NCBI GenBank assembly: GCA_004297395.1
Contig: SCUO01000102.1
Coordinates: 1-56,061, forward strand
Source: Chloroflexota bacterium
GTDB taxonomy: Bacteria; Chloroflexota; Limnocylindria; Limnocylindrales; CSP1-4
DNA: 56,061 bases
Direction of reading: 5' to 3'
The notes under the pieces were generated by a model, which worked only from the letters and a program-made list of their open reading frames with translations, did no database searches and had not been told where the DNA came from. Position 1 is the first letter of the stretch. Each line of letters starts with the position of its first letter. Positions 1 to 8,214 of the stretch are shown here, piece after piece. The position numbers and the translations under genes are program-made.

Positions 1-2
1 TC

Positions 3-398
3 GAGGCCATGGAATCGGCCGCCCGGCGGCTGTGCGTGGCCGTCCTCATGGACCACAGCCCAGCCTCGCTCGCCGCCCCGTTCTGGCCGATCGTCCATGG
101 CGAAGCCCGGATCCCGCTGCCGGCCCGCCCTCAGCTCGTCGAGCTGCTCACCGCGCGCGGCACGCCGCCCACCGAGTCGATCCTGGCCGTCGAGCGCCGC
201 ACCTGGTCCGACCGCGACGAGCTCACCACGATGCTTCGGCGGCAGCTCTGGACGGCGCCGGGGAGCGGTGCCGATGCCCGGCTCGTCGCAGCTGTCGCAG
301 AGCTCGCGGTGACCGCGGACGACGGATCCGTGTCGATCCCGACGGCCGGCGCCCTGGAGGTCGGGGTCCTGACCTGGTGGCCGCACGAATCTCGTTGA
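3..398 (+). CDS. C-terminal part of a class I SAM-dependent methyltransferase (5' end outside window)
   Basis: The reading frame is open from the left edge, so the gene is truncated here; an internal ATG at 9 is probably not the real start. The visible 130 or so residues include the pattern LCVAVLMD...FW..VHGE.R.PLP, which resembles the C-terminal half of small Rossmann methyltransferases of Actinobacteria and Chloroflexota, and the segment ends in VLTWWPHESR. No SAM-binding glycine motif is visible because that part lies upstream. The family call rests on general resemblance only. The gene ends 168 bp before coxM and is probably not part of the cox operon. Confidence 0.5.
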   Translation, partial: EAMESAARRLCVAVLMDHSPASLAAPFWPIVHGEARIPLPARPQLVELLTARGTPPTESILAVERRTWSDRDELTTMLRRQLWTAPGSGADARLVAAVAELAVTADDGSVSIPTAGALEVGVLTWWPHESR

Positions 399-566
399 CG
401 GGACAACCGGGCGGATCGATACTCGTACCCGGCACCCCCCGGGACCTACGGAAGAGGCGTCCTCGTCCCGTCCGCCGGCCCGCTCGCAAACCGTTTCCTC
501 CCCGCCGACGTACGACGGGCAGCGCATCCCTCCGCGGGGGAGGGTCGAAGGAGGATCGATCGAGCG

Positions 567-1436
567 ATGATCCCAGCCGCAGTCGACTACGTGCGGCCCG
601 CCGATCTCGGTGAGGCCCTCCGAATCCTCAAGGAGCGCGAGGGCGAGGCAAAGGTCCTCTCCGGCGGCTACAGCCTCCTGCCGCTCCTCAAGCTCCGCCT
701 GGCCCAGCCGGCCATCCTGGTCGACCTCCAGGCGATCGGCGGCCTCGATGGCATCTCCCGGACCGACGACGACATCCGGATCGGTGGACGCGCCACCCAC
801 CGCCGGATCCTCGAGGACGAAGGCCTTGCCGCGGTGCTCCCGATCATGCGCGACGCCGCCGGCGGCATCGGCGATCCCCAGATCCGCAACTGGGGCACGA
901 TCGGCGGCTCCGTCGCCCACGCCGACCCCTCGGCCGACTGGCCGGCTGTCCTCCAGGCGGTCCGCGCCTCGATCGTCCTCCGCAGCGCTGACGGCGAGCG
1001 GGTGGTCCCGGCCCGGGGCTTCTTCATCGACACCTTCCAGACCGGCATCGAGCCGGCCGAGATGCTGACCGAGATCCGGATCCCGCTGCCAGCCCCGAAA
1101 TCCGGCAGCGCCTACCAGAAGCTCGAGCGGCGGGCCGGCGACTTCTCGACGGTCGGTGCCGCCGCGCTCCTGACGCTCGGCGCGGACGGCCGGATCGCCG
1201 AGGTCGGCGTCGGGCTCACGGCGGTCGCCGACGCTCCCTTCGCCGCGACCCACGCCGAGGACGCACTCCGGGGCGCCCGGCCGGGTGACGAGCTCTTCCG
1301 CGAGGCGGCCGCGGCGGCCTCGCGTCAGAGCCGCCCTGCCGACGACGCCCACGGCCCGGCCGAGTACAAGCGGGCGATGGTCACCGAGATGACGTTCCGG
1401 GCGCTCCGCGCGGCGCTCGGGCGCGCGCTCGCCTGA
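567..1436 (+). CDS. coxM: Aerobic CO dehydrogenase, medium (FAD-binding) subunit
   Basis: This is the flavoprotein subunit of the Mo-Cu CO dehydrogenase, which passes electrons from the iron-sulfur subunit via FAD to the respiratory chain. The 289-residue length is typical. TIGG lies at residues 111-114, inside [14 protein letters not shown], exactly where CoxM proteins bind FAD. The first FAD motif reads SGGYS at residues 32-36 instead of the common AGGHS. The start ATG is preceded by AAGGAGG at 548-554. The order coxM-coxS-coxL, with an 11-bp gap to coxS, is the classical cox order. Confidence 0.93.
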   Translation: MIPAAVDYVRPADLGEALRILKEREGEAKVLSGGYSLLPLLKLRLAQPAILVDLQAIGGLDGISRTDDDIRIGGRATHRRILEDEGLAAVLPIMRDAAGGIGDPQIRNWGTIGGSVAHADPSADWPAVLQAVRASIVLRSADGERVVPARGFFIDTFQTGIEPAEMLTEIRIPLPAPKSGSAYQKLERRAGDFSTVGAAALLTLGADGRIAEVGVGLTAVADAPFAATHAEDALRGARPGDELFREAAAAASRQSRPADDAHGPAEYKRAMVTEMTFRALRAALGRALA

Positions 1437-1447
1437 GGGGGTTGACG

Positions 1448-1966
1448 ATGACCAGGCAGCACGTTTCCGTCACCGTCAACGGGGAGGTCCGCGAGGCGGA
1501 CGTGGAGCCCCGGCTCCTCCTCGTCCACCTCCTCCGCGACGTGTTCGGGCTCACCGGCACCCACGTCGGCTGCGACACCAGCAACTGCGGCGCCTGCACG
1601 GTCCACGTCAACGGGATGAGCGCCAAGAGCTGCACGATGCTCGCGGTCCAGGCCGACGGCGCCGAGATCCGGACGATCGAGGGCATGGCCAGCGGCGCCA
1701 CCCTCCATCCGCTCCAGCAGGGCTTCTGGGACCAGCACGGCCTCCAGTGCGGCTTCTGCACGCCGGGCATGATCATGCAGTCGGCCTGGCTCCTGGCCCG
1801 GAACCCGGATCCGTCGGAGGACGAGATCCGCGACGGGATCAGCGGCAACCTCTGCCGCTGCACCGGCTACGTCAACATCGTCAAGGCGATCCAGCAGGCG
1901 GCCGCGGAGCTTCGCGCCGCCGAAGCCGCGCCGGACGCATCCGGCACGCCGGCCGCGGCGAGCTGA
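1448..1966 (+). CDS. coxS: Aerobic CO dehydrogenase, small [2Fe-2S] subunit
   Basis: Electron-transfer subunit with two [2Fe-2S] clusters. Starting at ATG 1448, the plant-type ferredoxin cluster cysteines fall at residues 42, 47, 50 and 62 ([11 protein letters not shown]), the canonical CoxS positions. This favours 1448 over an in-frame TTG at 1442. The second cluster is formed by the QCGFCTPGM and NLCRCTGY motifs. A purine-rich AGGGGG lies just upstream. The protein is 172 aa with a short Ala-rich C-terminal tail. It is followed 14 bp later by coxL. Confidence 0.93.
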   Translation: MTRQHVSVTVNGEVREADVEPRLLLVHLLRDVFGLTGTHVGCDTSNCGACTVHVNGMSAKSCTMLAVQADGAEIRTIEGMASGATLHPLQQGFWDQHGLQCGFCTPGMIMQSAWLLARNPDPSEDEIRDGISGNLCRCTGYVNIVKAIQQAAAELRAAEAAPDASGTPAAAS

Positions 1967-1980
1967 CGGGGAGTGGCGAG

Positions 1981-4350
1981 ATGACAGCCGAGACCGAGCT
2001 CCAGACGACCCCCGAAGTCGGGGGCATGGGCCACTCGAAGAAGCGCAAGGAGGACCCCCGGTTCATCCGGGGCCAGGGCGAGTACATCGAGGACGTCGTC
2101 CTGCCGAACATGGTCTGGATGGACATCGTCCGCAGCCCGTACGCTCACGCGAAGATCAAGTCGATCGATGCCAGCGAGGCCCTGGCGATGCCCGGCGTCC
2201 TGGCCGTGATCACCGGCAAGGACCTCGAGAAGGCCGGCCTCCACTGGATGCCGACCCTCGCCGGCGACAAGCAGATGGTCCTGCCGGTCGACACGGTCAT
2301 GTACCAGGCCCAGGAGGTCGCGGCGGTCGTCGCCGAGACCCGCTACCAGGCGGCCGACGCGATCCAGGCGGTCTATGTCGACTACGAGCCGCTGCCGGTC
2401 CTGCTCGACCCGTTCGAGGCGATGCAGCCGGACGCCCAGGTCCTTCGCCCTGATCGCGGCCCCGACAAGCAGAACAACCACATCTGGCACTGGGAATCCG
2501 GTGACCGCGCGGCAACGGACGCGGCCCTTGCGGCCTCGGACAAGGTCGTCCCGATCGACGTCTACATCCCCCGCATCCACGTCGCCTCGATCGAGACCTG
2601 CGGCTGCATCGCCGACTTCGACCCGGTCCGCGGCCACCTCGACTTCCACGTCACGAGCCAGGCGCCGCACGTCTATCGGACGGTCATCAGCCTGGTGTCG
2701 GGCGTCCCCGAATCGAACATCCGGGTGAAGACCCACGACATCGGCGGCGGCTTCGGTGGCAAGGTCCCGGTCTATCCCGGGTACGTCTGCGCGATCGTCG
2801 CCTCGCTGACCCTCGGCCGGCCGGTGAAGTGGATCGAGGACCGGTCGGAGAACCTCCAGGCCGATTCGTTCGCCCGCGACTACCACGTCCACGCCGAGCT
2901 CGGTCTCACCGACGACGGCACGATCACCGGCCTCCGGGTCAAGACCCTGGCCGACCACGGCTACAGCGACGCGGCGGCCGACCCGTCGGCCTTCCCGGCC
3001 GGGCTCTTCAACGTCATCACTGGCTCCTACCAGATGCCCCAGGCGTTCGTCGAGGTTGACGGCGCCTACACCAACAAGCCGCCCGGCGGGGTCGCCTACC
3101 GCTGCTCGTTCCGGGTGACCGAAGCCGTCCAGACGATCGAGCAGCTGGTCGATCTCGCGGCCCGCGAGGTCGGCATGGACCCGGCCGCCTTCCGGATGAA
3201 GAACTTCATCCGGAAGGACCAGTTCCCGTACCACACCCCGACCGGCTGGGACTACGACTCCGGCGACTACCATGCGGCGCTCCAGAAGGCGCTCGACATG
3301 ATCGGCTACGACGACCTCCGGAAGGAGCAGGCCGAGAAGCGGGCCCGGGGCGAGCTCATGGGCATCGGCATCTCGTCGTTCACCGAGATCGTCGGGGCCG
3401 GCCCGTCCCACACCTTCGATCTCATCGGGATCAAGATGTTCGACTCGGCCGAGATCCGGGTCCATCCGACCGGCTCGGCGATCATCCGGATCGGCGTCCA
3501 GACCCAGGGCCAGGGCCACGAGACGACGTTCGCCCAGATCGTCGCCGAGGAGCTCGGGATCCCGATGGACAAGGTCAAGGTCGAGTACGGCGACACCGAC
3601 ACCGCGCCCTACGGTCTCGGGACGTACGCCTCGCGCTCGACCCCGACGGCCGGCGCCGCCGCGTCCGTCGCGTCGCGGAAGATCCGTGAAAAGGCCCGCC
3701 TCATCGCGGCCCACCTCCTGGAGGCGGCTCCCGACGACCTCGAGTGGACGAACGGCAAGTTCACCGTCAAGGGCTCGCCCGACCGGTCCAAGACAATCGC
3801 CGAGATCGCGTTCGCGGCCTACACGAACCATCCCCAGGGGATGGAGGCCGGCCTCGAGGCGACCGACTACTACGATCCGCCGAACCTGACGTTCCCGTTC
3901 GGCAGCTACATCTGCGTCGTCGACATCGACAAGGCCACCGGCCAGGTCAAGGTCCGCCGGTTCGTGGCCGTCGACGACTGCGGCAACATCATCAATCCGA
4001 TGATCGTGGACGGCCAGATCCACGGCGGGCTCACGATGGGCTTCGCCCCGGCCCTCTACGAATCGATCACCTATGACGAGCTCGGCAACAACCAGGCCGG
4101 GACGTTCATGGACTACCTCATCCCGACCGCGGTGGAGACGCCGCGCTGGGAGCTCGAGAAGACGATCACCCCGTCGCCGCATCACCCGATCGGCGCGAAA
4201 GGGGTCGGCGAGTCGGCGACCGTCGGCGCCCCGCCGGCGATCGTGAACGCCGTCGTCGATGCGCTGTCGCACCTCGGCGTCCGGACGATCGACATCCCGA
4301 TGACCCCCCAGAAGATCTGGGCCATCCTCCACGAGAAGGGCGTCGCCTGA
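1981..4350 (+). CDS. coxL: Aerobic CO dehydrogenase, large catalytic subunit, form I
   Basis: Molybdopterin subunit that oxidises CO to CO2 at a Mo-S-Cu centre. The active-site loop AYRCSFR lies at residues 372-378 with the copper-ligand cysteine at 375. AYxCSFR is the signature of bona fide (form I) CO dehydrogenase, as opposed to the AYRGAGR loop of form II relatives. Other family motifs are HDIGGGFGGK, QGQGHETTFAQ, and GAKGVGESATVGAPPA near the end, for the molybdopterin and the catalytic glutamate. The 789-aa length is normal. ATG 1981 follows GGGGAG; a longer open frame upstream overlaps coxS and is not coding. Confidence 0.96.
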   Translation: MTAETELQTTPEVGGMGHSKKRKEDPRFIRGQGEYIEDVVLPNMVWMDIVRSPYAHAKIKSIDASEALAMPGVLAVITGKDLEKAGLHWMPTLAGDKQMVLPVDTVMYQAQEVAAVVAETRYQAADAIQAVYVDYEPLPVLLDPFEAMQPDAQVLRPDRGPDKQNNHIWHWESGDRAATDAALAASDKVVPIDVYIPRIHVASIETCGCIADFDPVRGHLDFHVTSQAPHVYRTVISLVSGVPESNIRVKTHDIGGGFGGKVPVYPGYVCAIVASLTLGRPVKWIEDRSENLQADSFARDYHVHAELGLTDDGTITGLRVKTLADHGYSDAAADPSAFPAGLFNVITGSYQMPQAFVEVDGAYTNKPPGGVAYRCSFRVTEAVQTIEQLVDLAAREVGMDPAAFRMKNFIRKDQFPYHTPTGWDYDSGDYHAALQKALDMIGYDDLRKEQAEKRARGELMGIGISSFTEIVGAGPSHTFDLIGIKMFDSAEIRVHPTGSAIIRIGVQTQGQGHETTFAQIVAEELGIPMDKVKVEYGDTDTAPYGLGTYASRSTPTAGAAASVASRKIREKARLIAAHLLEAAPDDLEWTNGKFTVKGSPDRSKTIAEIAFAAYTNHPQGMEAGLEATDYYDPPNLTFPFGSYICVVDIDKATGQVKVRRFVAVDDCGNIINPMIVDGQIHGGLTMGFAPALYESITYDELGNNQAGTFMDYLIPTAVETPRWELEKTITPSPHHPIGAKGVGESATVGAPPAIVNAVVDALSHLGVRTIDIPMTPQKIWAILHEKGVA

Positions 4351-4352
4351 CC

Positions 4353-5462
4353 ATGGCCGTCGGCCGCTCGATCCTCGCCCGCGCCACGGAGCTGGAATCG
4401 AGCGGCCGATCGTTCGTGTTCGCGACGGTCGTGGCCGTGCGCCGACCGACGTCGGCCCGGCCCGGTGCGTCCGGGATCGTTCACCCGGACGGGACCATCG
4501 AGGGCTGGGTCGGCGGGAGCTGCGCCCAGCCCGTCGTCGTCCGCGAGGCGCTCCGGGCCCTTGCGGACGGTCAGCCCCGTCTCCTCCGGCTCTCGAAGGA
4601 CGCCCCCGGCGAAGGCCGCCGGGGCGATGGCGTCGTGGAGCTGGTCATGACCTGCCACTCGGGTGGCACGCTGGAGATCTACGTGGAGCCGCACCTGCCC
4701 GCCCCGCACCTCTGGGTCGCCGGCACGACACCGATCGCCGGGGCCCTCGTGGCCCTCGGCGCGGCCAGTGGCTGGCGCGTCAGCCTCTTCGACCCGGTCG
4801 CCGACACCGAAGCGTTCCCGGCCGCGGAGGCCGTGCTCGGCGACCGGGACCTCCATCTCCGCGAGTTCGACGCGCCGCCGTACGTCGTCGTCGCCACCCA
4901 GGGCGTCTGGGACGAGGAGGCGGTCCTCGCGGCGCTCCGGCGAGATGTCGCCTACGTGGGCCTCGTGTCCTCGCCGACGCGGGCCGCGGTCGTCCGGCAA
5001 TGGCTCCGCGACGAGACCGGCCTGGCCGAGGAGCGGATCGCGGCGCTCCGCGCGCCGGCCGGGCTCGACCTCGGCGCCGAGACGGCCGAAGAAGTCGCTC
5101 TCTCGATCCTGGGCGAGCTCATCCAGGTCCGCCATGGGCGGGCCGGGTTCGTCGCGGCTCCGGGTCCGGCCACGATCGCGGGCCGGGATCCGGCGGCGGC
5201 GGCCGGCGACGACGCCGGCCCGATCGTCGACGACATCGTCCTGGTCGACCCGGTCTGCGGGATGACCGTCGACCGGAAGGACGCCCGCCACCTCGCCGAG
5301 CATGGCGGCGTCGTGTACGCGTTCTGCCAGATGGTCTGTCGGACGCGCTTCATCCACGACCCGGCGGCGTTTGCGCCGGCGGCCTTCGTGCCGGCGGCGT
5401 CCACGCCGGCCGAGTCCGCACCGGCGTCGGTATCATCGAAGGCCACATCCGCCGAGGCTTGA
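4353..5462 (+). CDS. coxF: XdhC/CoxF-family molybdenum-cofactor maturation factor with C-terminal YHS domain
   Basis: XdhC/CoxF proteins load or sulfurate the molybdenum cofactor of xanthine-oxidase-family enzymes. The N-terminal XdhC domain carries GWVGGSCAQPVV. A Rossmann domain follows (HLWVAGTTPIAGALVALG), then the typical YVGLVSSPTR segment. Residues about 296-340 form a YHS domain, with VDPVCGM and a distal CQMVC cysteine pair, a fold found in metal-handling proteins. An Ala/Pro tail ends the protein. The gene starts 2 bp after coxL, so it is translated with it. Delivery of copper or sulfur to the Mo-Cu site is inference. The symbol is by family resemblance. Confidence 0.8.
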   Translation: MAVGRSILARATELESSGRSFVFATVVAVRRPTSARPGASGIVHPDGTIEGWVGGSCAQPVVVREALRALADGQPRLLRLSKDAPGEGRRGDGVVELVMTCHSGGTLEIYVEPHLPAPHLWVAGTTPIAGALVALGAASGWRVSLFDPVADTEAFPAAEAVLGDRDLHLREFDAPPYVVVATQGVWDEEAVLAALRRDVAYVGLVSSPTRAAVVRQWLRDETGLAEERIAALRAPAGLDLGAETAEEVALSILGELIQVRHGRAGFVAAPGPATIAGRDPAAAAGDDAGPIVDDIVLVDPVCGMTVDRKDARHLAEHGGVVYAFCQMVCRTRFIHDPAAFAPAAFVPAASTPAESAPASVSSKATSAEA

Positions 5463-5508
5463 CCGGCGACCGGGTCGTCGAGGCCTCGCTCCCCACGGAG
5501 GTCGCCGC

Positions 5509-5958
5509 ATGGAGTTCTCGGGCGCCGTCGACATCCCTGCCTCCCGCGAACAGGTCTTCGCCTTCGTGACGGACCCGAACAAGGTGGGAGGGTGCGGACC
5601 GGGCGTGGAATCGATCGAGGTCATCGACCCGACCCACTTCCGGGCGAAGGCGAAGGTCGGCGTTGGCTTCATCACCGCCCGCTTCGTCGTCGACCTCGAG
5701 ATCGCCGAGCAGCAACCGCCGGACATGGCGATCATCAAGGCCCATGGCCAGGCACCGGGCAGTGCCGTCGACGCCCTCGGCCGGATGAACCTGGTCGACG
5801 GGCCGGAGCCTGGCACGACGACGATGCTCTGGGCCGCCGAGGTCAGCATCAGCGGCATGATCGCGAGCGTCGGTTCGCGCCTCGTCGAGGGCACGGCCAA
5901 CAAGATGATCGGCCAGACCTTCGACTGCGTCCGGGCAAAGATCGTCGCCGGGCGCTGA
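5509..5958 (+). CDS. coxG: CoxG-family SRPBCC protein
   Basis: A 149-aa protein of the START/SRPBCC (CoxG) family: MEFSGAVDIPA at the N-terminus, then FVTDPNKVGGCGPGVESIEV, with a helix-grip C-terminus. In other CO oxidisers CoxG is needed for anchoring or recruiting CO dehydrogenase to the membrane. ATG 5509 has CGGAGG 9 nt upstream, and a longer upstream frame overlaps coxF. Its place directly after the maturation gene supports a role in CO oxidation. Confidence 0.88.
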   Translation: MEFSGAVDIPASREQVFAFVTDPNKVGGCGPGVESIEVIDPTHFRAKAKVGVGFITARFVVDLEIAEQQPPDMAIIKAHGQAPGSAVDALGRMNLVDGPEPGTTTMLWAAEVSISGMIASVGSRLVEGTANKMIGQTFDCVRAKIVAGR

Positions 5959-6597
5959 TTGGAACGTCTCCTGCGGGTCGTCGGCCCCGTCGCGACGAAC
6001 GTCCACCTGCTCGCTGACGCGCGCACCCGCGAGGCCATCGCGATCGATACCGCCATCCCGTCGCTCGACTGGATTGCGGACGAGCTGCGTGAGCGTGACT
6101 GGACGCTGAAGCTCATCGTGACGACGCATGGCCACTGGGACCACTTCGGGGAGAACGCCCGCGTCGCCGAGCACACCGCAGCCCCGATCGCCGTGCACGC
6201 CCTCGACGCCCATCGGCTGACCGATCCGCAGCCGCTATGGGCGCCGTTCGAGATCCCGCCCTGCATCCCCGCGGTCGACCTGGCCGAGGGCGGCGAGGTC
6301 CGGTTCGGCGAGATCCGGCTGACCGTCCTGCACACGCCCGGCCACACCGAGGGCTCGGTCTGCCTCTGGTCAGCAGACGATGGCCTGCTGTTCAGCGGCG
6401 ACACCCTGTTCGCGGGTGGCTGGGGCAGGACCGACCTGGCCGGCGGCTCGAGCGAGCAGCTCGTCGAATCGCTGGCCCGCCTGGCGACATTCGACGACCC
6501 CCTCGCCGTCCTGCCCGGCCACGGCCCCGCGACGACGATCGGCCGCGAGCGGCCGTGGCTCGAGCTCGTCGCCCGGGAGCGGCGCCTGCCGTTCTGA
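5959..6597 (+). CDS. Metallo-beta-lactamase-fold hydrolase
   Basis: A 212-aa glyoxalase II-like hydrolase. The metal-binding motif THGHWDH places ligands at H57, H59, D61 and H62. Further ligands are the His of HTPGHTEGS, the Asp of FSGDTLF, and the His of LPGHGP. The TTG start at 5959 follows the coxG stop immediately, with no gap, so it is translationally coupled to the cox operon. Substrate unknown. The FxGGxGRTD segment is typical of glyoxalase II or persulfide dioxygenase-like enzymes. It is not a known cox gene, so a function in CO metabolism is only suggested by position. Confidence 0.8.
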   Translation: MERLLRVVGPVATNVHLLADARTREAIAIDTAIPSLDWIADELRERDWTLKLIVTTHGHWDHFGENARVAEHTAAPIAVHALDAHRLTDPQPLWAPFEIPPCIPAVDLAEGGEVRFGEIRLTVLHTPGHTEGSVCLWSADDGLLFSGDTLFAGGWGRTDLAGGSSEQLVESLARLATFDDPLAVLPGHGPATTIGRERPWLELVARERRLPF

Positions 6598-6718
6598 GGG
6601 CCCGCTCGGACCATGAAGAACGGTCCGGGTGGCGCTGGCCCCTGCCTCCGTCCCGACCCGAGAATTCGGGCTTCCCAGGAAGCGGAGGGAGGAGAAGCGG
6701 AGGGAGGAGCGGTTCTCG

Positions 6719-7126
6719 ATGTCGAACGACGTGTGGCGCTGGGTCATCGGGTTGGCCGTCCTGGCGCACGGCGTTGGCCACGTCCTGTTCCTGCCGGCGA
6801 TGGCCGGCCTCATGAAGCTCCAGGCGTCAGGCCATTCGTGGCTGCTCACCGGGATCGCCGGTGATGGCCTCACGCGAGGCTTCGCATCGCTCGCCGCGGG
6901 CGTCGTGCTCATCGCATTCGTGGCGGCATCTGGCGGCCTGCTGCTGCAGGCAGCGTGGTGGCGGCCGCTGGCGATCGCCGCGGCGGTGGGCTCGGCGGTC
7001 CTCATCGTCACGATGTGGGACGGCCTGCCATCGAGCCCGGCGATCGCGGCTCTCGTCTTCGACGCCGTCGTCCTCGCTGCCCTGCTCATCGCCCGGTGGC
7101 CGGGCGAGGACATGATCGGGGCCTGA
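6719..7126 (+). CDS. Small integral membrane protein, function unknown
   Basis: A 135-aa protein with about four predicted membrane helices, rich in Ala, Leu, Val and Trp. It begins MSNDVWRWVIGLAVLAHGVGHV. The His-containing first helix (AHGVGHVLF) recurs in uncharacterised actinobacterial and chloroflexotal membrane proteins. ATG 6719 is chosen because GGAGGAG ends 8 nt upstream and the preceding in-frame residues are charged repeats from a purine-rich leader. It lies 121 bp after the MBL gene on the same strand and ends convergently with the GNAT gene at 7147. No function can be assigned. Confidence 0.65.
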   Translation: MSNDVWRWVIGLAVLAHGVGHVLFLPAMAGLMKLQASGHSWLLTGIAGDGLTRGFASLAAGVVLIAFVAASGGLLLQAAWWRPLAIAAAVGSAVLIVTMWDGLPSSPAIAALVFDAVVLAALLIARWPGEDMIGA

Positions 7127-7146
7127 CCAGGGGCTTGACGCCCCCG

Positions 7147-8214
7147 TCAATCGCTCACGGGGTCCCCGCCGGGCTCGGGCAGCGCGATCGCCTTGACGAA
7201 GTTGGCCCACGTGCGGGTCCGCTGGAAGCCGAGCGCCTCGTAGACCCGGACCGCACCGGACAGGTTCTCGGCGTCGGCGCCGAGCATCGCCTGGGCCATG
7301 CCACGCTCGCGGAGGCGTCGCAGGGCCCGGACGATGAGGGCGCTGGCGAGCCCACGCCGCCGCCATTGTCGGCGGACCGAGACGTGCTCCAGCCAGCCGC
7401 GGGGGCTCCCGAGCGCCGCGTTCTCCTCGGGGAAGATGAAGGTCATGACCGAGCCGGCGACCTCGTCGCCGTCCCAGGCGACATCCCACAGCGTCGTGTC
7501 GATGTCGGGCCCGCTGAACCACCGGACGAAGTCCGCCTCCGTTCGGAGCGCGGGATGGCGATGGTCCCGAAAGGCCTCGGTGTCGGCATCCCAGATGCGG
7601 CGATGGTCTTCAGGTCGGACCGGCCGGACCTCGAGGCCTTCGGGCAGGGGTGCGTCCGGGATGGCGAGATCGAGCGGCCGGGCCATGAGGATGCCGTAGC
7701 CGTCGACTTGGTAGCTGGCCATCGTGGCGAACTCGGTGGCGCCCTGGATCTGGACGTCGGCCCCGGCGGCGAGGAGGTGTGGCCGATCCATCGGACCAAC
7801 GGTGCCGCCGGCAAGGCCGTCGGCGACATGCCGCTCCGCCCAGGCGAGCAGCGCCCTCCCCAGCCCCCGGCGCCGGAGGTCCGGGCGGACCAGGGACTCG
7901 AGGTGATGGAAGACGCGCTCGTCCCTGATCCGCCAGTTCGTCCGGGCCATGCCGACCATCGTCCCTTCGACCTCGGCAACGAGGATGTCGCGAGCCAGGT
8001 CCAGGCCGGACGTGTGGGTCAGGTCGTGGGCCAGGGCCTGCGGGCTCGGAATCCAGTCGACGCCGTCGTGGAGGTTCGACGTCCGGATCAGGTCGGCCAG
8101 GGCCACGACGTCGCGGTCGAGGTCGAGGCACCGCACGACGAGCCCGTCGATGCGCGGCGCCGGCCCGGGCAGCTCGACCACTCGCAGCGATTCGGTCGCA
8201 CCAGCCCGGCTCAT
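7147..8214 (-). CDS. Tandem-domain GNAT family N-acetyltransferase
   Basis: The 355 residues form two GNAT folds. The N-terminal domain (about 20-170) has the acetyl-CoA loop RRRGLGRALLAWAE. The C-terminal domain (about 190-345) has QWRRRGLASALIVRAL followed by the typical N..A...Y..LGF ending (EALGFQRTRTW). Its ATG overlaps the rsgA stop as ATGA, so it is the last gene of the six-gene minus-strand operon. Tandem GNATs of this type acetylate small molecules or antibiotics, but the substrate cannot be read from the sequence. It is clearly paralogous to the GNAT at 9299-10297. Confidence 0.82.
   Translation of the reverse strand: MSRAGATESLRVVELPGPAPRIDGLVVRCLDLDRDVVALADLIRTSNLHDGVDWIPSPQALAHDLTHTSGLDLARDILVAEVEGTMVGMARTNWRIRDERVFHHLESLVRPDLRRRGLGRALLAWAERHVADGLAGGTVGPMDRPHLLAAGADVQIQGATEFATMASYQVDGYGILMARPLDLAIPDAPLPEGLEVRPVRPEDHRRIWDADTEAFRDHRHPALRTEADFVRWFSGPDIDTTLWDVAWDGDEVAGSVMTFIFPEENAALGSPRGWLEHVSVRRQWRRRGLASALIVRALRRLRERGMAQAMLGADAENLSGAVRVYEALGFQRTRTWANFVKAIALPEPGGDPVSD

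Noticed and set aside
1867-4332. Long open frame on the minus strand opposite coxL (over 800 codons)
   Set aside because: Composition is Asp/Arg/Gly-rich antisense of a GC-rich gene. coxL is unmistakable on the plus strand.
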